NCBI GenBank assembly: GCA_947444195.1
Contig: CANEZL010000010.1
Location: 62,001 to 126,000, forward strand
DNA length: 64,000 bases
Direction: 5' to 3'
Source of the DNA: Methylobacteriaceae bacterium
GTDB lineage: Bacteria > Pseudomonadota > Alphaproteobacteria > Rhizobiales > Beijerinckiaceae
The notes under the pieces were generated by a model. That model saw nothing but the letters and a program-made list of their open reading frames with translations. It ran no database searches and was not told where the DNA came from. The translations under genes were made by a program, and so were the position numbers. Below, piece by piece: positions 19,830-29,523 of this stretch (its first letter is position 1; each line of letters begins with the position of its first letter).

Positions 19830-21362
19830 ATGGTCACCCGCGTCGCCACCGTCGCCTTCGAGGGAATCGAGGCGCGCGCCGTGGACGTGCAGGTGCAGAT
19901 CATCCCCGGCACGGTCCACTTCGCCGTGGTCGGCCTGCCCGACAAGGCGGTGGCCGAGTCGCGGGAGCGCGTGCGCGGCGCGCTCATCGCCTCGGGGCTG
20001 GCGCTGCCGGCCAAGCGCATCACCGTCAACCTCGCCCCCGCCGACCTGCCGAAGGAGGGCTCGCACTACGACCTGCCGATCGCGCTGGGGGTGATGGCCG
20101 CGATCGGCGCGATCCCCGCCGACGCGCTCGCCGGCTACTGCGTGCTCGGCGAGCTCGCCCTCGACGGGGCCATCACCGCAGTCAACGGCGTGCTGCCGGC
20201 GGCGATGGCGGCCTCCGGGCGCGGCCTCGGCCTGATCTGCCCCGGCCCCTGCGGGCCGGAAGCCGCCTGGGCCGGGGGCGACCTCGACGTGCTGGCCCCG
20301 CACTCGCTGATCCAACTCGCCAACCATTTCAAGGGCTCGCAGGTGATGGCCCGCCCCGTGCCGGCGATCGCGGAATCCGGCGGCCCGCTGCCGGACCTTC
20401 GCGACATCAAGGGCCAGGAGGGCGCCAAGCGCGCCCTGGAGATCGCCGCGAGCGGGGGACACAACCTCCTGTTCAACGGGCCGCCCGGGGCCGGCAAGTC
20501 GATGCTCGCCGCGCGCCTGCCCTCGATCCTGCCGCCGCTCTCGCCGCGGGAGCTCCTCGACATCTCGATGATCCAGTCGGTGGCGGGCGAGTTGCGCGGG
20601 GGCGCGCTCTCGAACCGGCGCCCCTTCCGCCAGCCGCACCACTCCGCCTCCATGGCCGCCCTGGTGGGCGGCGGCCTCGGCGCCCGGCCGGGGGAGGCCT
20701 CGCTCGCCCATGGCGGCGTGCTCTTCCTCGACGAGTTGCCCGAGTTCACCCCGCAGGTGCTCGATTCCCTGCGCCAGCCCATGGAGACCGGCGAGGTGAT
20801 GATCGCGCGGGCGAACCACCGGGTGGTCTATCCGGCCCGCTTCCAGCTGGTCGCGGCGATGAACCCGTGCCGCTGCGGGCAGGCGCTGGAGCCGGGCTAT
20901 GCCTGCCGGCGCGGGCCGAACGAGCGCTGCGTGGCGCAGTACGGGGCCCGCATCTCGGGCCCGCTCCTCGACCGGATCGACCTGCGCATCGAGGTGGCGG
21001 CCGTCACCGCCGCCGATCTGATCCTGCCGCCGCCCGCGGAGGGGTCACGGGAGGCGGCGGCGCGCGTGGCCGACGCCCGCGCCCGCCAGGGCAAGCGCTT
21101 CGCCGCGCGGGGGCTGCCCGCCTCCACCACGAACGCCACCTGTCCGGCGACGCTGATCGAGGAGGTCGCGAGCCCGGACGCGGAGGGCGCCGCGCTGATC
21201 CGCAGCGCCGCCGAATCGCTGCGCCTCTCCGCCCGCGGCTTCCATCGCACCCTGCGCGTGGCGCGCACCCTCGCCGATCTCGACGGGGAGGCGCAGGTGC
21301 GCCGCATGCATCTGGCCGAGGCCCTGTCCTACCGCGGGCGGAGCGAGCGGGCGGCGGCCTGA
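19830..21362 (+). CDS. comM: YifB/ComM-family AAA+ ATPase (Mg-chelatase-like)
   Basis: 510 residues from the ATG at 19830 with GAGGA upstream; an upstream open extension is not family-like. The N-terminal ChlI-type domain (IEARAVDVQVQIIPG and VGLPDKAVAESRERVR) precedes the AAA+ core with Walker A NGPPGAGKSMLA (about 212-223) and Walker B FLDELPEF. A four-cysteine insert (C-R-C ... C-R-R-G-P-N-E-R-C) lies near AAMNPCRCGQ. ComM is a branch-migration helicase for integrating DNA taken up by transformation; most bacteria have this gene whether or not they are competent. Confidence 0.93.
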   Translation: MVTRVATVAFEGIEARAVDVQVQIIPGTVHFAVVGLPDKAVAESRERVRGALIASGLALPAKRITVNLAPADLPKEGSHYDLPIALGVMAAIGAIPADALAGYCVLGELALDGAITAVNGVLPAAMAASGRGLGLICPGPCGPEAAWAGGDLDVLAPHSLIQLANHFKGSQVMARPVPAIAESGGPLPDLRDIKGQEGAKRALEIAASGGHNLLFNGPPGAGKSMLAARLPSILPPLSPRELLDISMIQSVAGELRGGALSNRRPFRQPHHSASMAALVGGGLGARPGEASLAHGGVLFLDELPEFTPQVLDSLRQPMETGEVMIARANHRVVYPARFQLVAAMNPCRCGQALEPGYACRRGPNERCVAQYGARISGPLLDRIDLRIEVAAVTAADLILPPPAEGSREAAARVADARARQGKRFAARGLPASTTNATCPATLIEEVASPDAEGAALIRSAAESLRLSARGFHRTLRVARTLADLDGEAQVRRMHLAEALSYRGRSERAAA

Positions 21363-21380
21363 GCGGAGCGGCGGCCTGGC

Positions 21381-21431
21381 GCATCGTCTTTTTCCCAGAA
21401 GCCGGCAACCACCTCGCGGGACGATGCTCTA
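21381..21431. repeat. Palindromic intergenic element, copy 1
   Basis: Begins GCATCGTCTTTTTCCC and ends GGGACGATGCTCTA, with the ends inverted. It matches the copy at 26173-26223 with few differences. Elements of this kind are scattered in Methylobacterium, Rhodopseudomonas and related genomes. The TAG stop of the antiporter gene (21429-21431) lies in its right end. Confidence 0.8.
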
Positions 21432-23300
21432 CCCCTCCGCCGTCTCCTCCTTGTGCGGCCGCAGTTCCGGCGTGCTCTGGGCGATCTCCCCGGATTCCGC
21501 CGGCGGCTCGCCGCGGCTCTCGGCCCGGCTCGCATCCACGAACACGCGGGCCTCGCCCTCCTTCAGGCCGAGACTCCGGAGCGCGTAAAAGGTCATGCCG
21601 AAGGCGAGTTCGCGCTCGCCCATCAGCACGAGGCCGACCTTCTCCTCCTCCAGCCGGCGGCGCTCGCCGTCGCTGTGGGTGCGGATCAGGGTGTCGATCT
21701 GCGGGTTGGCCTCGCGGGCGAGCTCGACGAGGCGTCGCGCCTGGTGGGAATCGGGCGTCGCGCTGACGAGAAGGCGGGCCCGGCCGATGCCGGCGGCCTC
21801 CAGGATGCCCGGCGCCAGCGCGTCCCCGAAGATGACGTCGAGACCCGCCTCCCGCAGTTCGAGGACGCGCCGCCGGTCGCGGTCGATCACCACGAAGGGC
21901 AGGTCCCAGTTCGCCAGCGCCTTGCCGATGCTGCTGCCGACGCGGCCGTAGCCGACGATGACCGCGTGCCCCCGGCGCGTCGGCGGGCGCTCGCTCACGG
22001 CCACGGCATCGGCCCCCCGCCGCTCGAAGCGGCGGGCGAGGTCGGGCCGGTCGGCGAGATAGGAATCCACCTTCGTCGCCAGGGCGAAGGCGAGGGGGTT
22101 CAGGGTGATCGAGAGCAGGGCTCCGCCGAGGATCAGGTCGCGTCCCTCGGGGGGCAGGAGCTTCAGGGACAGGCCCAGCGTGACGAGGATGAAGGAGAAC
22201 TCGCCGATCTGGGCGAGGCTCGCGGCGATGGTGAGCGCCGTGCCCACCGGGTGCTTGAAGACGAGCACGATCGCCACCGCCGCGATCGACTTGCCGAGCA
22301 TGATCACGCCGAGGACCGCGAGAACCGAGAGGGGCTCGCGCAGCAGGATGCCGGGGTCGAACAGCATGCCCACCGAGACGAAGAACAGCACCGCGAAGGC
22401 GTCCTGCAGGGGCAGGGAATCGGCCGCGGCCTGATGGCTGAGATCGGATTCGGCGAGCACCATTCCGGCGAAGAAGGCGCCGAGGGCGAAGGAGACGCCG
22501 AACAGCTCCGCGGAGCCGAAGGCGAGGCCGAGCGCCAGCGCCAGCACCGCCAGGGTGAACAGCTCCCGCGAGCCGGTGCGCGCGGCCTGATCGAGGAGCC
22601 AGGGCACGAAGCGGCGCCCCACCACCAGCATCAGGGCCACGAACAGCGCCACCTTGGCGAGGGTCAGCCCCAGGGTGAGCCAGAGACTGTCGGCGAGGCC
22701 CGGGCCGAGGAAGCCGCCGATGAGATCGGAGAGCGCGTGCGCGGCGCCGTGCCCGGCCTCCCCCTGCTTGCCGCCGAGGGAGGGCGCGAGGGCCGGCAGG
22801 AGCACCAGCGCCAGCACCATCGCCAGATCCTCGACGATGAGCCAGCCCACCGCGATCCGGCCCTTGTCGCTGTCGAGGAGGCCGCGTTCCTCCAGCGCCC
22901 GCAGCAGCACCACGGTGCTCGCCACCGAGAGCGCGAGGCCGAAGACGAGGCCGGCGCCGAGCCCCCAGCCCCAGAGCAGCGCCAGCGCGCCGCCCATCGC
23001 GGTGGCCACCGCGATCTGCACGACCGCGCCGGGCAGCGCGATCCTGCGCACCGCCATCAGGTCGCCGATGGAGAAGTGCAGGCCCACGCCGAACATCAGC
23101 AGGATCACGCCGATCTCGGCGAGCTGGCCGGCGAGCTCGCTGTTGCCGACGAAGCCCGGCGTGTAGGGGCCGACCATCACGCCGGCCAGCAGATAGCCGA
23201 CGAGGGGCGGCAGCCGCAGGCGCTGCGCGAGCATCCCGCACACGAAGGCCAGGACGAGGCCCAGGGCGATGATGGCGATCAGCTCGGTCGCGTGCGGCAC
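21429..23300 (-). CDS. ybaL: YbaL-type cation:proton antiporter (CPA2) with RCK domain
   Basis: 623 residues, GTG start at 23300. About 12 transmembrane helices (1-400) of the KefB/KefC/YbaL family, with the family-specific STVVLLRALEERGLLDSDKG and VGWLIVEDLAMVLALVLLPAL blocks that match YbaL best. A cytoplasmic RCK/TrkA-N domain starts near residue 425 with VIVGYGRVGSSIG, a dinucleotide-binding loop. It probably exports K+ or another monovalent cation in exchange for protons under nucleotide or thiol control. No KefF/KefG partner is adjacent. The stop codon falls in a palindromic repeat. Confidence 0.9.
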   Translation of the reverse strand: MPHATELIAIIALGLVLAFVCGMLAQRLRLPPLVGYLLAGVMVGPYTPGFVGNSELAGQLAEIGVILLMFGVGLHFSIGDLMAVRRIALPGAVVQIAVATAMGGALALLWGWGLGAGLVFGLALSVASTVVLLRALEERGLLDSDKGRIAVGWLIVEDLAMVLALVLLPALAPSLGGKQGEAGHGAAHALSDLIGGFLGPGLADSLWLTLGLTLAKVALFVALMLVVGRRFVPWLLDQAARTGSRELFTLAVLALALGLAFGSAELFGVSFALGAFFAGMVLAESDLSHQAAADSLPLQDAFAVLFFVSVGMLFDPGILLREPLSVLAVLGVIMLGKSIAAVAIVLVFKHPVGTALTIAASLAQIGEFSFILVTLGLSLKLLPPEGRDLILGGALLSITLNPLAFALATKVDSYLADRPDLARRFERRGADAVAVSERPPTRRGHAVIVGYGRVGSSIGKALANWDLPFVVIDRDRRRVLELREAGLDVIFGDALAPGILEAAGIGRARLLVSATPDSHQARRLVELAREANPQIDTLIRTHSDGERRRLEEEKVGLVLMGERELAFGMTFYALRSLGLKEGEARVFVDASRAESRGEPPAESGEIAQSTPELRPHKEETAEG

Positions 23301-23560
23301 GGGAATCTCGTCTCCTCAAGTCTCGGAGCGCAGCCACGGGCGGGAGCCGAGCACGCCGCCGGACGTCGCGATATCGGGGGAAGGCACGAGACGTCGCCGC
23401 ATGCCGCTGCTCTCAGCATAGCGCCTTCCATGCGCAGGGTCGGTGACGGATTGCACCCGGCAAACTGCCCGCGGCGAGAAATTTGCCGGCCGCGCGCGGG
23501 AAACCGGGCTCCTCAATCCCCGGTTGTCCTGGCGATTGAACGCGATCTGGAGCAGGGACG

Positions 23561-24706
23561 ATGGCAGCCGGAACCGATCCGATCGCGTCGCGGGACCGCC
23601 ACGGGACGATCTGGATGCTCGCCCTGTCGGCGGCCCTGGTCGGCCTCGTGGCTCTGCCCCGCCGCTCCGCGGGGCCGGGCCGCCCCGAATCCGGCGGCGG
23701 TCCGGCCCGGGAGACCTCGGGCTCGCACGAGGGCGCCGCGGCGCACCGCGTGGCGCGGACGGAAGGGGAGCGCGGTCGGGACGCCGAGGCGCCCTCCGAG
23801 ATCCCGGCCGCGGGCTGGAAGGATATCGGCCTGCGCGTCTTCCACGACATCTCCGAGAACCGCATCGTCACGGTCGCGGCGGGGGTGACCTTCTACGTGC
23901 TGCTGGCGATCTTCCCGGCGACCGCGGCTCTGGTGGCCGGCTACGGCCTGTTCGCGGACGTCGCCGAGATCAACCGGCATCTGGCCAGCCTGCACGGGCT
24001 GCTGCCGGCCGGCGCCGTCGACATCGTGGGCGATCAGGTCAAGCGCATCGCCGAGACCCGCGACGGGACGCTCGGCCTCACCGCGCTCACCGGCATCGTG
24101 CTCTCCCTGTGGAGCGCCAACGGCGGCATGAAGAGCGTCTTCGACGCCCTCAACATCGTCTACGAGGAGCGGGAGAAGCGCGGCTTCCTGCGCCTGACCC
24201 TGACCTCGCTGGCCTGCACCGCCGGGGCGCTCGTGTTCCTTCTGCTGGCGCTCGGCGCCGTCGTGGTGCTGCCGGTCCTGTTCGACACGGTGGGGCTCAG
24301 CGCCGATGCGTGGTACGTGGCGCTGCTGCGCTGGCCGGCGCTCCTCGTGGCCGTCCTGCTCGGCCTCGCCGCGCTCTACCGCTACGGCCCGAGCCGGGAC
24401 GCCCCGCGCTGGCGCTGGGTGACCTGGGGCAGCGCGCTGGCCGCCGTCCTCTGGCTCGGCGGCTCGGCCCTGTTCTCGTGGTACGTCGCCAACTTCGGCA
24501 GCTACAACAAGACCTACGGCTCGCTCGGCGCCGTGATCGGCTTCATGACCTGGATCTGGATCTCCACCATCATCGTCCTCCTCGGCGCCGAGGTGAACGC
24601 CGAGATGGAGCACCAGACCGCCCGCGACACCACCCGCGGCCGGCCCGAGCCGCTGGGCAGCCGCGAGGCCCGCATGGCCGACACCGTGGGCGAGGCGACG
24701 GGCTGA
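23561..24706 (+). CDS. YihY/BrkB-family membrane protein
   Basis: 381 residues. After a signal-anchor-like stretch (17-33) and a polar linker, six transmembrane helices follow from about residue 100. The family pattern is seen in AAGVTFYVLLAIFPATAALVA, read here as AGVTFYVLLAIFPA, then LWSANGGMKSVFDALNIVYEE and the final GSLGAVIGFMTWIWIS with LLGAEVNAE. The family was once annotated as ribonuclease BN or virulence factor BrkB. Its real function is unsettled, perhaps lipid or solute transport. It stands alone between the antiporter and the PepSY gene. The N-terminal 80 residues are not typical and may be partly mis-started. Confidence 0.88.
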   Translation: MAAGTDPIASRDRHGTIWMLALSAALVGLVALPRRSAGPGRPESGGGPARETSGSHEGAAAHRVARTEGERGRDAEAPSEIPAAGWKDIGLRVFHDISENRIVTVAAGVTFYVLLAIFPATAALVAGYGLFADVAEINRHLASLHGLLPAGAVDIVGDQVKRIAETRDGTLGLTALTGIVLSLWSANGGMKSVFDALNIVYEEREKRGFLRLTLTSLACTAGALVFLLLALGAVVVLPVLFDTVGLSADAWYVALLRWPALLVAVLLGLAALYRYGPSRDAPRWRWVTWGSALAAVLWLGGSALFSWYVANFGSYNKTYGSLGAVIGFMTWIWISTIIVLLGAEVNAEMEHQTARDTTRGRPEPLGSREARMADTVGEATG

Positions 24707-24910
24707 GGCGGCCCCCGTGTCATCGCTCGGGATTTCTGCCTGGAAACATTCCGGACGATCGCGCTCGCCGCAGCGAATAATGGGCTGGTCTTGACGCTCG
24801 ACGGGTGGGATCGCTAACCCGGCGCCTCGCCTTCCGGCCGCCGAGATCCGTTCCATGCCCGACCGTCTCCGCCGCGCCGGCCTGCCCACCGCCCCGGGGC
24901 GCTGAGCGCG

Positions 24911-26065
24911 ATGGCGCCCGCCCTGCGCACGGTCCTGTTCCGGACCCACTGGCTCCTCGGCCTCAGCGCCGGCCTCGTCCTGGCGCTGCTGGGCGTGACC
25001 GGCGCGCTGATGAGCTACGAGGAGGCGGTGACGGACGCCCTCAATGCCGGGCGCGCGGCTGTCGTCGCGGGGGACCGGACCCGGCTCGGGCCCGAGGCCC
25101 TCCTCGCCCGCGTCCAGGCCGACCATCCGACCCTGCGCGTCTCCGGGCTGACGATCGCCGTCGATCCGGCGCGGGCCGTCCGGGTGCGCTTCGCCAATGC
25201 CGGCACGGAACGGCCGCCCGCCCGCTACGTCGACCCCTACGACGGCGGCGACCGCGGCATCGTGGCCGGCGAGGCAGCCTTCGCGACGATCCGCGCCCTG
25301 CACCGCTGGCTGCTCCTGCCCGGCGAGGGGCGCGGCTGGGGCCGCACGGTCACCGGGATCTGCGCCATGGCGCTCCTCGTCTTCCTCGGCACCGGCCTGT
25401 ATCTGCGCTGGCCGCGCCTGCATTCCTGGCGGATCTGGCTGCGCCCGAGCCTCACCCGGCCCGGGCGCCCGCGCTGGTGGTCGCTCCACGCGGTGGCCGG
25501 CACCTGGCTCCTGCCGGTCTATCTCGTGATCGCGCTCACCGGGCTCTGGTGGTCCTACGACGCCTACCGGGCGCGGGCGACCCGCCTGCTCACGGGCGCC
25601 TGGCCGGAGGTCCGCAAGGAGGGCGGCCGGATGGAGGCCAGGGGCGAGCGCCCGGCCCTCGCCCTCGACGCCGCGTGGCGGACCTTCACCGCCGAGGCGG
25701 GGGAGGCGGCCATCGCCACGGTGACGCTGCCGGAGCGGCGCGAGAGGACGATCCGGATCCGCTACCTCGCCCACGCGGACGATCCCCCGAGCGCCCGCTC
25801 CGAGATGCATCTCGATGCGGCCACCGGCGCCCGCGTCTCCCTTGCCCACGCCGCCGACAAGACGCTCGGCCAGCGCATCGCCGACAACATGCTGGAGGTC
25901 CATCGCGGACGCTTCTTCGGGCCGGTCTTCGCCCTGGTCTTCTGCCTCGCCGCCCTCGCCATGCCGGGATTGGCGGCCACCGGCCTCGCCCTCTACCTGC
26001 TGCGCCGCCGGGCCGCGCGCCGCCGCCGGGCACCCGCGGCTTCGGGCAGCCCGGTCCGCGCCTGA
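24911..26065 (+). CDS. PepSY-associated transmembrane protein
   Basis: 384 residues. Four transmembrane helices in the PepSY_TM layout: 11-33 (WLLGLSAGLVLALLGVTGAL), about 150-170, 195-220 (AGTWLLPVYLVIALTGLWW) and 330-355. The HxH-type boundary LHRWLL and the WxxYD motif WWSYDAY are typical. Two PepSY-like extracytoplasmic parts lie between helices. Proteins of this kind often accompany TonB-dependent siderophore receptors and may act as ferric-siderophore reductases, but no receptor or Fur box is visible here. A strong hairpin follows the gene. Confidence 0.85.
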   Translation: MAPALRTVLFRTHWLLGLSAGLVLALLGVTGALMSYEEAVTDALNAGRAAVVAGDRTRLGPEALLARVQADHPTLRVSGLTIAVDPARAVRVRFANAGTERPPARYVDPYDGGDRGIVAGEAAFATIRALHRWLLLPGEGRGWGRTVTGICAMALLVFLGTGLYLRWPRLHSWRIWLRPSLTRPGRPRWWSLHAVAGTWLLPVYLVIALTGLWWSYDAYRARATRLLTGAWPEVRKEGGRMEARGERPALALDAAWRTFTAEAGEAAIATVTLPERRERTIRIRYLAHADDPPSARSEMHLDAATGARVSLAHAADKTLGQRIADNMLEVHRGRFFGPVFALVFCLAALAMPGLAATGLALYLLRRRAARRRRAPAASGSPVRA

Positions 26066-26117
26066 GGATAGGCCGCCCGCGACCCCATCGAAGGTTTCCG
26101 TCGCGGGCGTTTCGGCT

Positions 26118-26166
26118 CTGGCGCATCGTGCCGCATACCGGATGCGGCACGATGCGCCAGGTTTTT
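26118..26166 (+). terminator. Terminator after the PepSY gene
   Basis: Perfect 19-bp arms (26118-26136 with 26142-26160) and loop ACCGG, followed on the plus strand by GTTTTTG. It lies 53 bases after the stop. The arms contain GCGCATCGTGCCGCAT, related to the palindromic element that starts 13 bases further on, so the terminator may have grown from an element copy. Confidence 0.8.
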
Positions 26167-26172
26167 GATGCT

Positions 26173-26223
26173 GCATCGGCTTTTCCCGAAAGCCGGTAGC
26201 CACCTTTCGGGACGATGCTCTAG
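26173..26223. repeat. Palindromic intergenic element, copy 2
   Basis: Begins GCATCGGCTTTTCCCG and ends GGGACGATGCTCTA. Compared with copy 1 it has a one-base deletion and about seven substitutions, while the outer ends are conserved. It separates the terminator from the polA start at 26256. Confidence 0.8.
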
Positions 26224-26255
26224 ACAGGGGCATCCCGACGCCACGCGAAGGCCCG

Positions 26256-29200
26256 ATGAGCGCGCAGACCGAGACCGAGCAGCCTGTCGAGGACGGCAAG
26301 CCCGTCGGGCCCGGCGATCAGGTGATCCTGGTCGACGGCTCGTCCTTCATCTTCCGGGCCTACTTCCAGTCGATCAATCAGGACCAGAAGTACAATTCCC
26401 GCCCCTCCGACGGCCTGCCGACCGGCGCCGTGCGGCTGTTCTGCACCAAGATCGCGCAGTTCCTGCAGGACGGCGCGGCCGGCACCATGCCGACCCATCT
26501 CGGCATCGTCTTCGACAAGTCCGAAGGCTCGTTCCGCAAGGAGATGTTCGCCGACTACAAGGGCCACCGCCCCGACGCGCCGGACGACCTGAAGCGGCAG
26601 ATGCCGCTGATGCGCGACGCGGTGCGCGCCTTCGGCCTGCACGCGGTGGAGCTCGAGCGCTACGAGGCCGACGACCTCATCGCCACCTACGCGCGGCAGG
26701 CGGAGGCGCGGGGGGCGGGCGTCATCATCGTCTCCTCCGACAAGGACCTGATGCAGCTCGTGGGGCCGCTGGTGCGCTTCTACGATTTCGAATCGGGCGC
26801 CAAGGGCAAGGCCGGCTACCGGCCCGAGCGCAACCTCGACGTGGAGGCCATCGTCGCCAAGTGGGAGGGGCTCCAGCCCGCCCAGATCGGCGATGCCCTG
26901 GCGCTCATCGGCGACACCTCGGACAACGTGCCGGGCGTGCCCGGCATCGGCCTGAAGACGGCCGCGGCCCTCATCAAGGAGTACGGCAGCCTGGAGGGGC
27001 TGCTGGAGCGGGCGGGCGAGATCAAGCAGCCCAAGCGCCGCGAGACGCTTCTCGCCAACATCGATCAGGCCCGGCTCTCGCGCAAGCTCGTGGCTTTGAT
27101 GGAGGACGTGCCCGTCCCCGTCGACCTCGACGACCTGCGCGTGCCCAAGCCCGATCCGGAGCGCCTCGTCGGCTTCCTGAAGGCGATGGAGTTCAACACC
27201 CTGACACGGCGCATCGCCCAGATGCTGCACGTGGACCCCGAGGCGGTGAAGCCCGATCCCCGCCTCCTGCCCGGCGCCAAGGCCCACGGCTACGCCAATG
27301 CCGAGGGCGGCAGCGACGCGGTGCCCTTCTTCGGCGACGCGGTGCCGCCCGATCCCGAGACGCGGGCCGCCGGCACCGAGCGTCCGCCGGGTGATGCGCC
27401 GCCCGAGGCCGACCCCTTCGGCGAGGCCGACCCGTTCGCCGAGTTCGACCTGCCGGACACCGCCCCGAAGCCGCGCACGCCCCCCGAGCCCACCCCCGGC
27501 ATGCTGGTGGCCGAGCGCGCGGCGGAATCGGTCAAGCCCTTCGACACGGCGGCCTACGACACGGTGCTGAGTCTCGAGCAACTCGACGCCTGGATCGCGG
27601 AGGCGCAGGAGGCGGGCGTCGTCGCCGTCGACACCGAGACGGACTCCCTCGACGCGAACCGCGCCGGCCTCGTCGGCGTCTCCCTGGCGGTGGCGCCGGG
27701 CCGGGCCTGCTACATCCCCCTCGCCCATGTCCGCGCGGCCAAGCCCGAGCGCAACGCGGGCGACCTCTTCGGCGAGGGCGCGGCCCCGAGCGATGCCGTG
27801 GAGCCGGTGACCGAGCAGATCCCGATGCGCGAGGCCATCGCGCGCCTGAAGCCGCTCCTCGAGGACGAAGGCGTGCTCAAGGTCGGCCAGAACCTGAAAT
27901 ACGACTGGGTCGTGCTCGCCCGCTACGGGATCGAGGTGGCGCCCTTCGACGACACCATGCTGATCTCCTACGTGCTCGACGCCGGCAAGGGCGGCCACGG
28001 CATGGACGAGCTCGCCCGCCGCCATCTCGGCCACCAGCCGATCACCTTCTCCGAGGTCGCCGGCACCGGCCGCGCCAAGGTCACCTTCGACCGGGTGGCG
28101 CTGGACAAGGCCACCGCCTACGCGGCCGAGGACGCGGACGTGACCCTGCGGCTGTGGCGGATGATGAAGCCGCGCCTCGTCGCCGAGGGTCGGGTGGCCG
28201 TCTACGAGACCCTGGAACGCCCGCTGCTCCCGGTCATCGCCCGCATGGAGCGGGCCGGCATCCGCGTCGACCGCGACATGCTGAGCCGCCTCTCGGGGGA
28301 CTTCTCGCAGATCCTGGCGCGGCTGGAGGACGAGATCCAGGAGGATGCGGAGGAGAGGTTCTCCGTCAGCTCCCCGAAGCAGATCGGCGACATCCTGTTC
28401 GGCAAGATGGGCCTTCCCGGCGCCAAGAAGACGCCGTCCGGCCAGTGGGCGACGCCCGCCACCCTGCTCGAGGAACTGGCCCAGGCCGGCCACCCGCTGC
28501 CGCGCAAGATCCTCGAATGGCGCCAGCTCTCGAAGCTGAAATCCACCTACACGGACGCGCTCCAGAGCCATGCCGACCGGGAGACGGCGCGCGTCCACAC
28601 CTCGTTCTCGCTGGCCGCCACCACCACCGGCCGGCTCTCCTCCTCGGAGCCCAACCTCCAGAACATCCCGATCCGCACGGAGGAGGGACGGCGCATCCGC
28701 CGCGCCTTCGTGGCGACGCCCGGCAACCGCCTGATCTCGGCCGATTACAGCCAGGTGGAGCTGCGCATCCTCGCCCACATCGCCGACGTGCCGCAACTGC
28801 GCCAGGCGTTCGAGGACGGCATCGACATCCACGCGGCCACCGCCTCGGCCATGTTCGGCGTGCCCCTCGAGGGCATGACGTCCGATCTCCGGCGGCGGGC
28901 CAAGACCATCAATTTCGGCATCATCTACGGCATCTCGGCCTTCGGGCTCGCCGACCGCCTCGGCATCGGGCAGGCGGAGGCCTCGGCCTTCATCAAGCAG
29001 TATTTCGAGCGCTTCCCCGGCATCCGGGACTACATCGACACCACGAAGCGGCTCTGCCGCGACAAGGGCTACGTCACCACCCTGTTCGGCCGGGTCTGCC
29101 ACTACCCGCAGATCCGCTCGAACAACCCGCAGGAGCGGGCGAGCGTGGAGCGGCAGGCGATCAACGCGCCGATCCAGGGCACGGCCGCCGACATCATCCG

Positions 29201-29429
29201 CCGCGCCATGGCGCGGATGGAGGAGGCGCTCGGCGCCGAGCGCCTCTCCGCGCGCATGCTCCTCCAGGTGCACGACGAGTTGGTCTTCGAGGCGCCGGAG
29301 GACGAGGTCGCGCGCACCCTCCCCGTGATCGCGGGCGTGATGGAGCAGGCCCCCGCCCCGGCGCTCACCCTGAAGGTCCCGCTGGTGGTGGAGGCGCGCG
29401 CGGCCGGGAACTGGGAGGAGGCGCACTGA
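26256..29429 (+). CDS. polA: DNA polymerase I
   Basis: 1057 residues, longer than the E. coli enzyme (928). The 5'-3' exonuclease domain (about 20-310) has VDGSSFIFRAY and GDTSDNVPGVPGIG. The 3'-5' proofreading domain begins near 450 and keeps the D-x-E pair (DTETDSLD, about 461), so proofreading should be active. The polymerase has motif A DYSQVELRILAHIAD (D about 830), motif B RRRAKTINFGIIYG and motif C QVHDELVFE. The extra length is mainly an acidic, proline-rich linker at about 335-430 between the exonuclease parts. It fills Okazaki gaps and repair patches. Confidence 0.97.
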   Translation: MSAQTETEQPVEDGKPVGPGDQVILVDGSSFIFRAYFQSINQDQKYNSRPSDGLPTGAVRLFCTKIAQFLQDGAAGTMPTHLGIVFDKSEGSFRKEMFADYKGHRPDAPDDLKRQMPLMRDAVRAFGLHAVELERYEADDLIATYARQAEARGAGVIIVSSDKDLMQLVGPLVRFYDFESGAKGKAGYRPERNLDVEAIVAKWEGLQPAQIGDALALIGDTSDNVPGVPGIGLKTAAALIKEYGSLEGLLERAGEIKQPKRRETLLANIDQARLSRKLVALMEDVPVPVDLDDLRVPKPDPERLVGFLKAMEFNTLTRRIAQMLHVDPEAVKPDPRLLPGAKAHGYANAEGGSDAVPFFGDAVPPDPETRAAGTERPPGDAPPEADPFGEADPFAEFDLPDTAPKPRTPPEPTPGMLVAERAAESVKPFDTAAYDTVLSLEQLDAWIAEAQEAGVVAVDTETDSLDANRAGLVGVSLAVAPGRACYIPLAHVRAAKPERNAGDLFGEGAAPSDAVEPVTEQIPMREAIARLKPLLEDEGVLKVGQNLKYDWVVLARYGIEVAPFDDTMLISYVLDAGKGGHGMDELARRHLGHQPITFSEVAGTGRAKVTFDRVALDKATAYAAEDADVTLRLWRMMKPRLVAEGRVAVYETLERPLLPVIARMERAGIRVDRDMLSRLSGDFSQILARLEDEIQEDAEERFSVSSPKQIGDILFGKMGLPGAKKTPSGQWATPATLLEELAQAGHPLPRKILEWRQLSKLKSTYTDALQSHADRETARVHTSFSLAATTTGRLSSSEPNLQNIPIRTEEGRRIRRAFVATPGNRLISADYSQVELRILAHIADVPQLRQAFEDGIDIHAATASAMFGVPLEGMTSDLRRRAKTINFGIIYGISAFGLADRLGIGQAEASAFIKQYFERFPGIRDYIDTTKRLCRDKGYVTTLFGRVCHYPQIRSNNPQERASVERQAINAPIQGTAADIIRRAMARMEEALGAERLSARMLLQVHDELVFEAPEDEVARTLPVIAGVMEQAPAPALTLKVPLVVEARAAGNWEEAH

Positions 29430-29523
29430 ATCGCCCCGTTATCCCGGCAATTCAGACCCTGCCGCTCCGATCCCGCCGCGCCGAGGCTGGCCGCGCGGCG
29501 CCGGGCATGGCCATGTCGCGGCC

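Noticed and set aside
22654..23166. Serine/arginine-rich frames antisense to the antiporter gene
   Set aside because: They have no ribosome site and no protein-like hydrophobic pattern, while the opposite strand encodes a complete antiporter.
26220..29426. A very long open frame antisense to polA
   Set aside because: The polA frame has all DNA polymerase I motifs; the antisense frame has biased composition and no recognisable domain.
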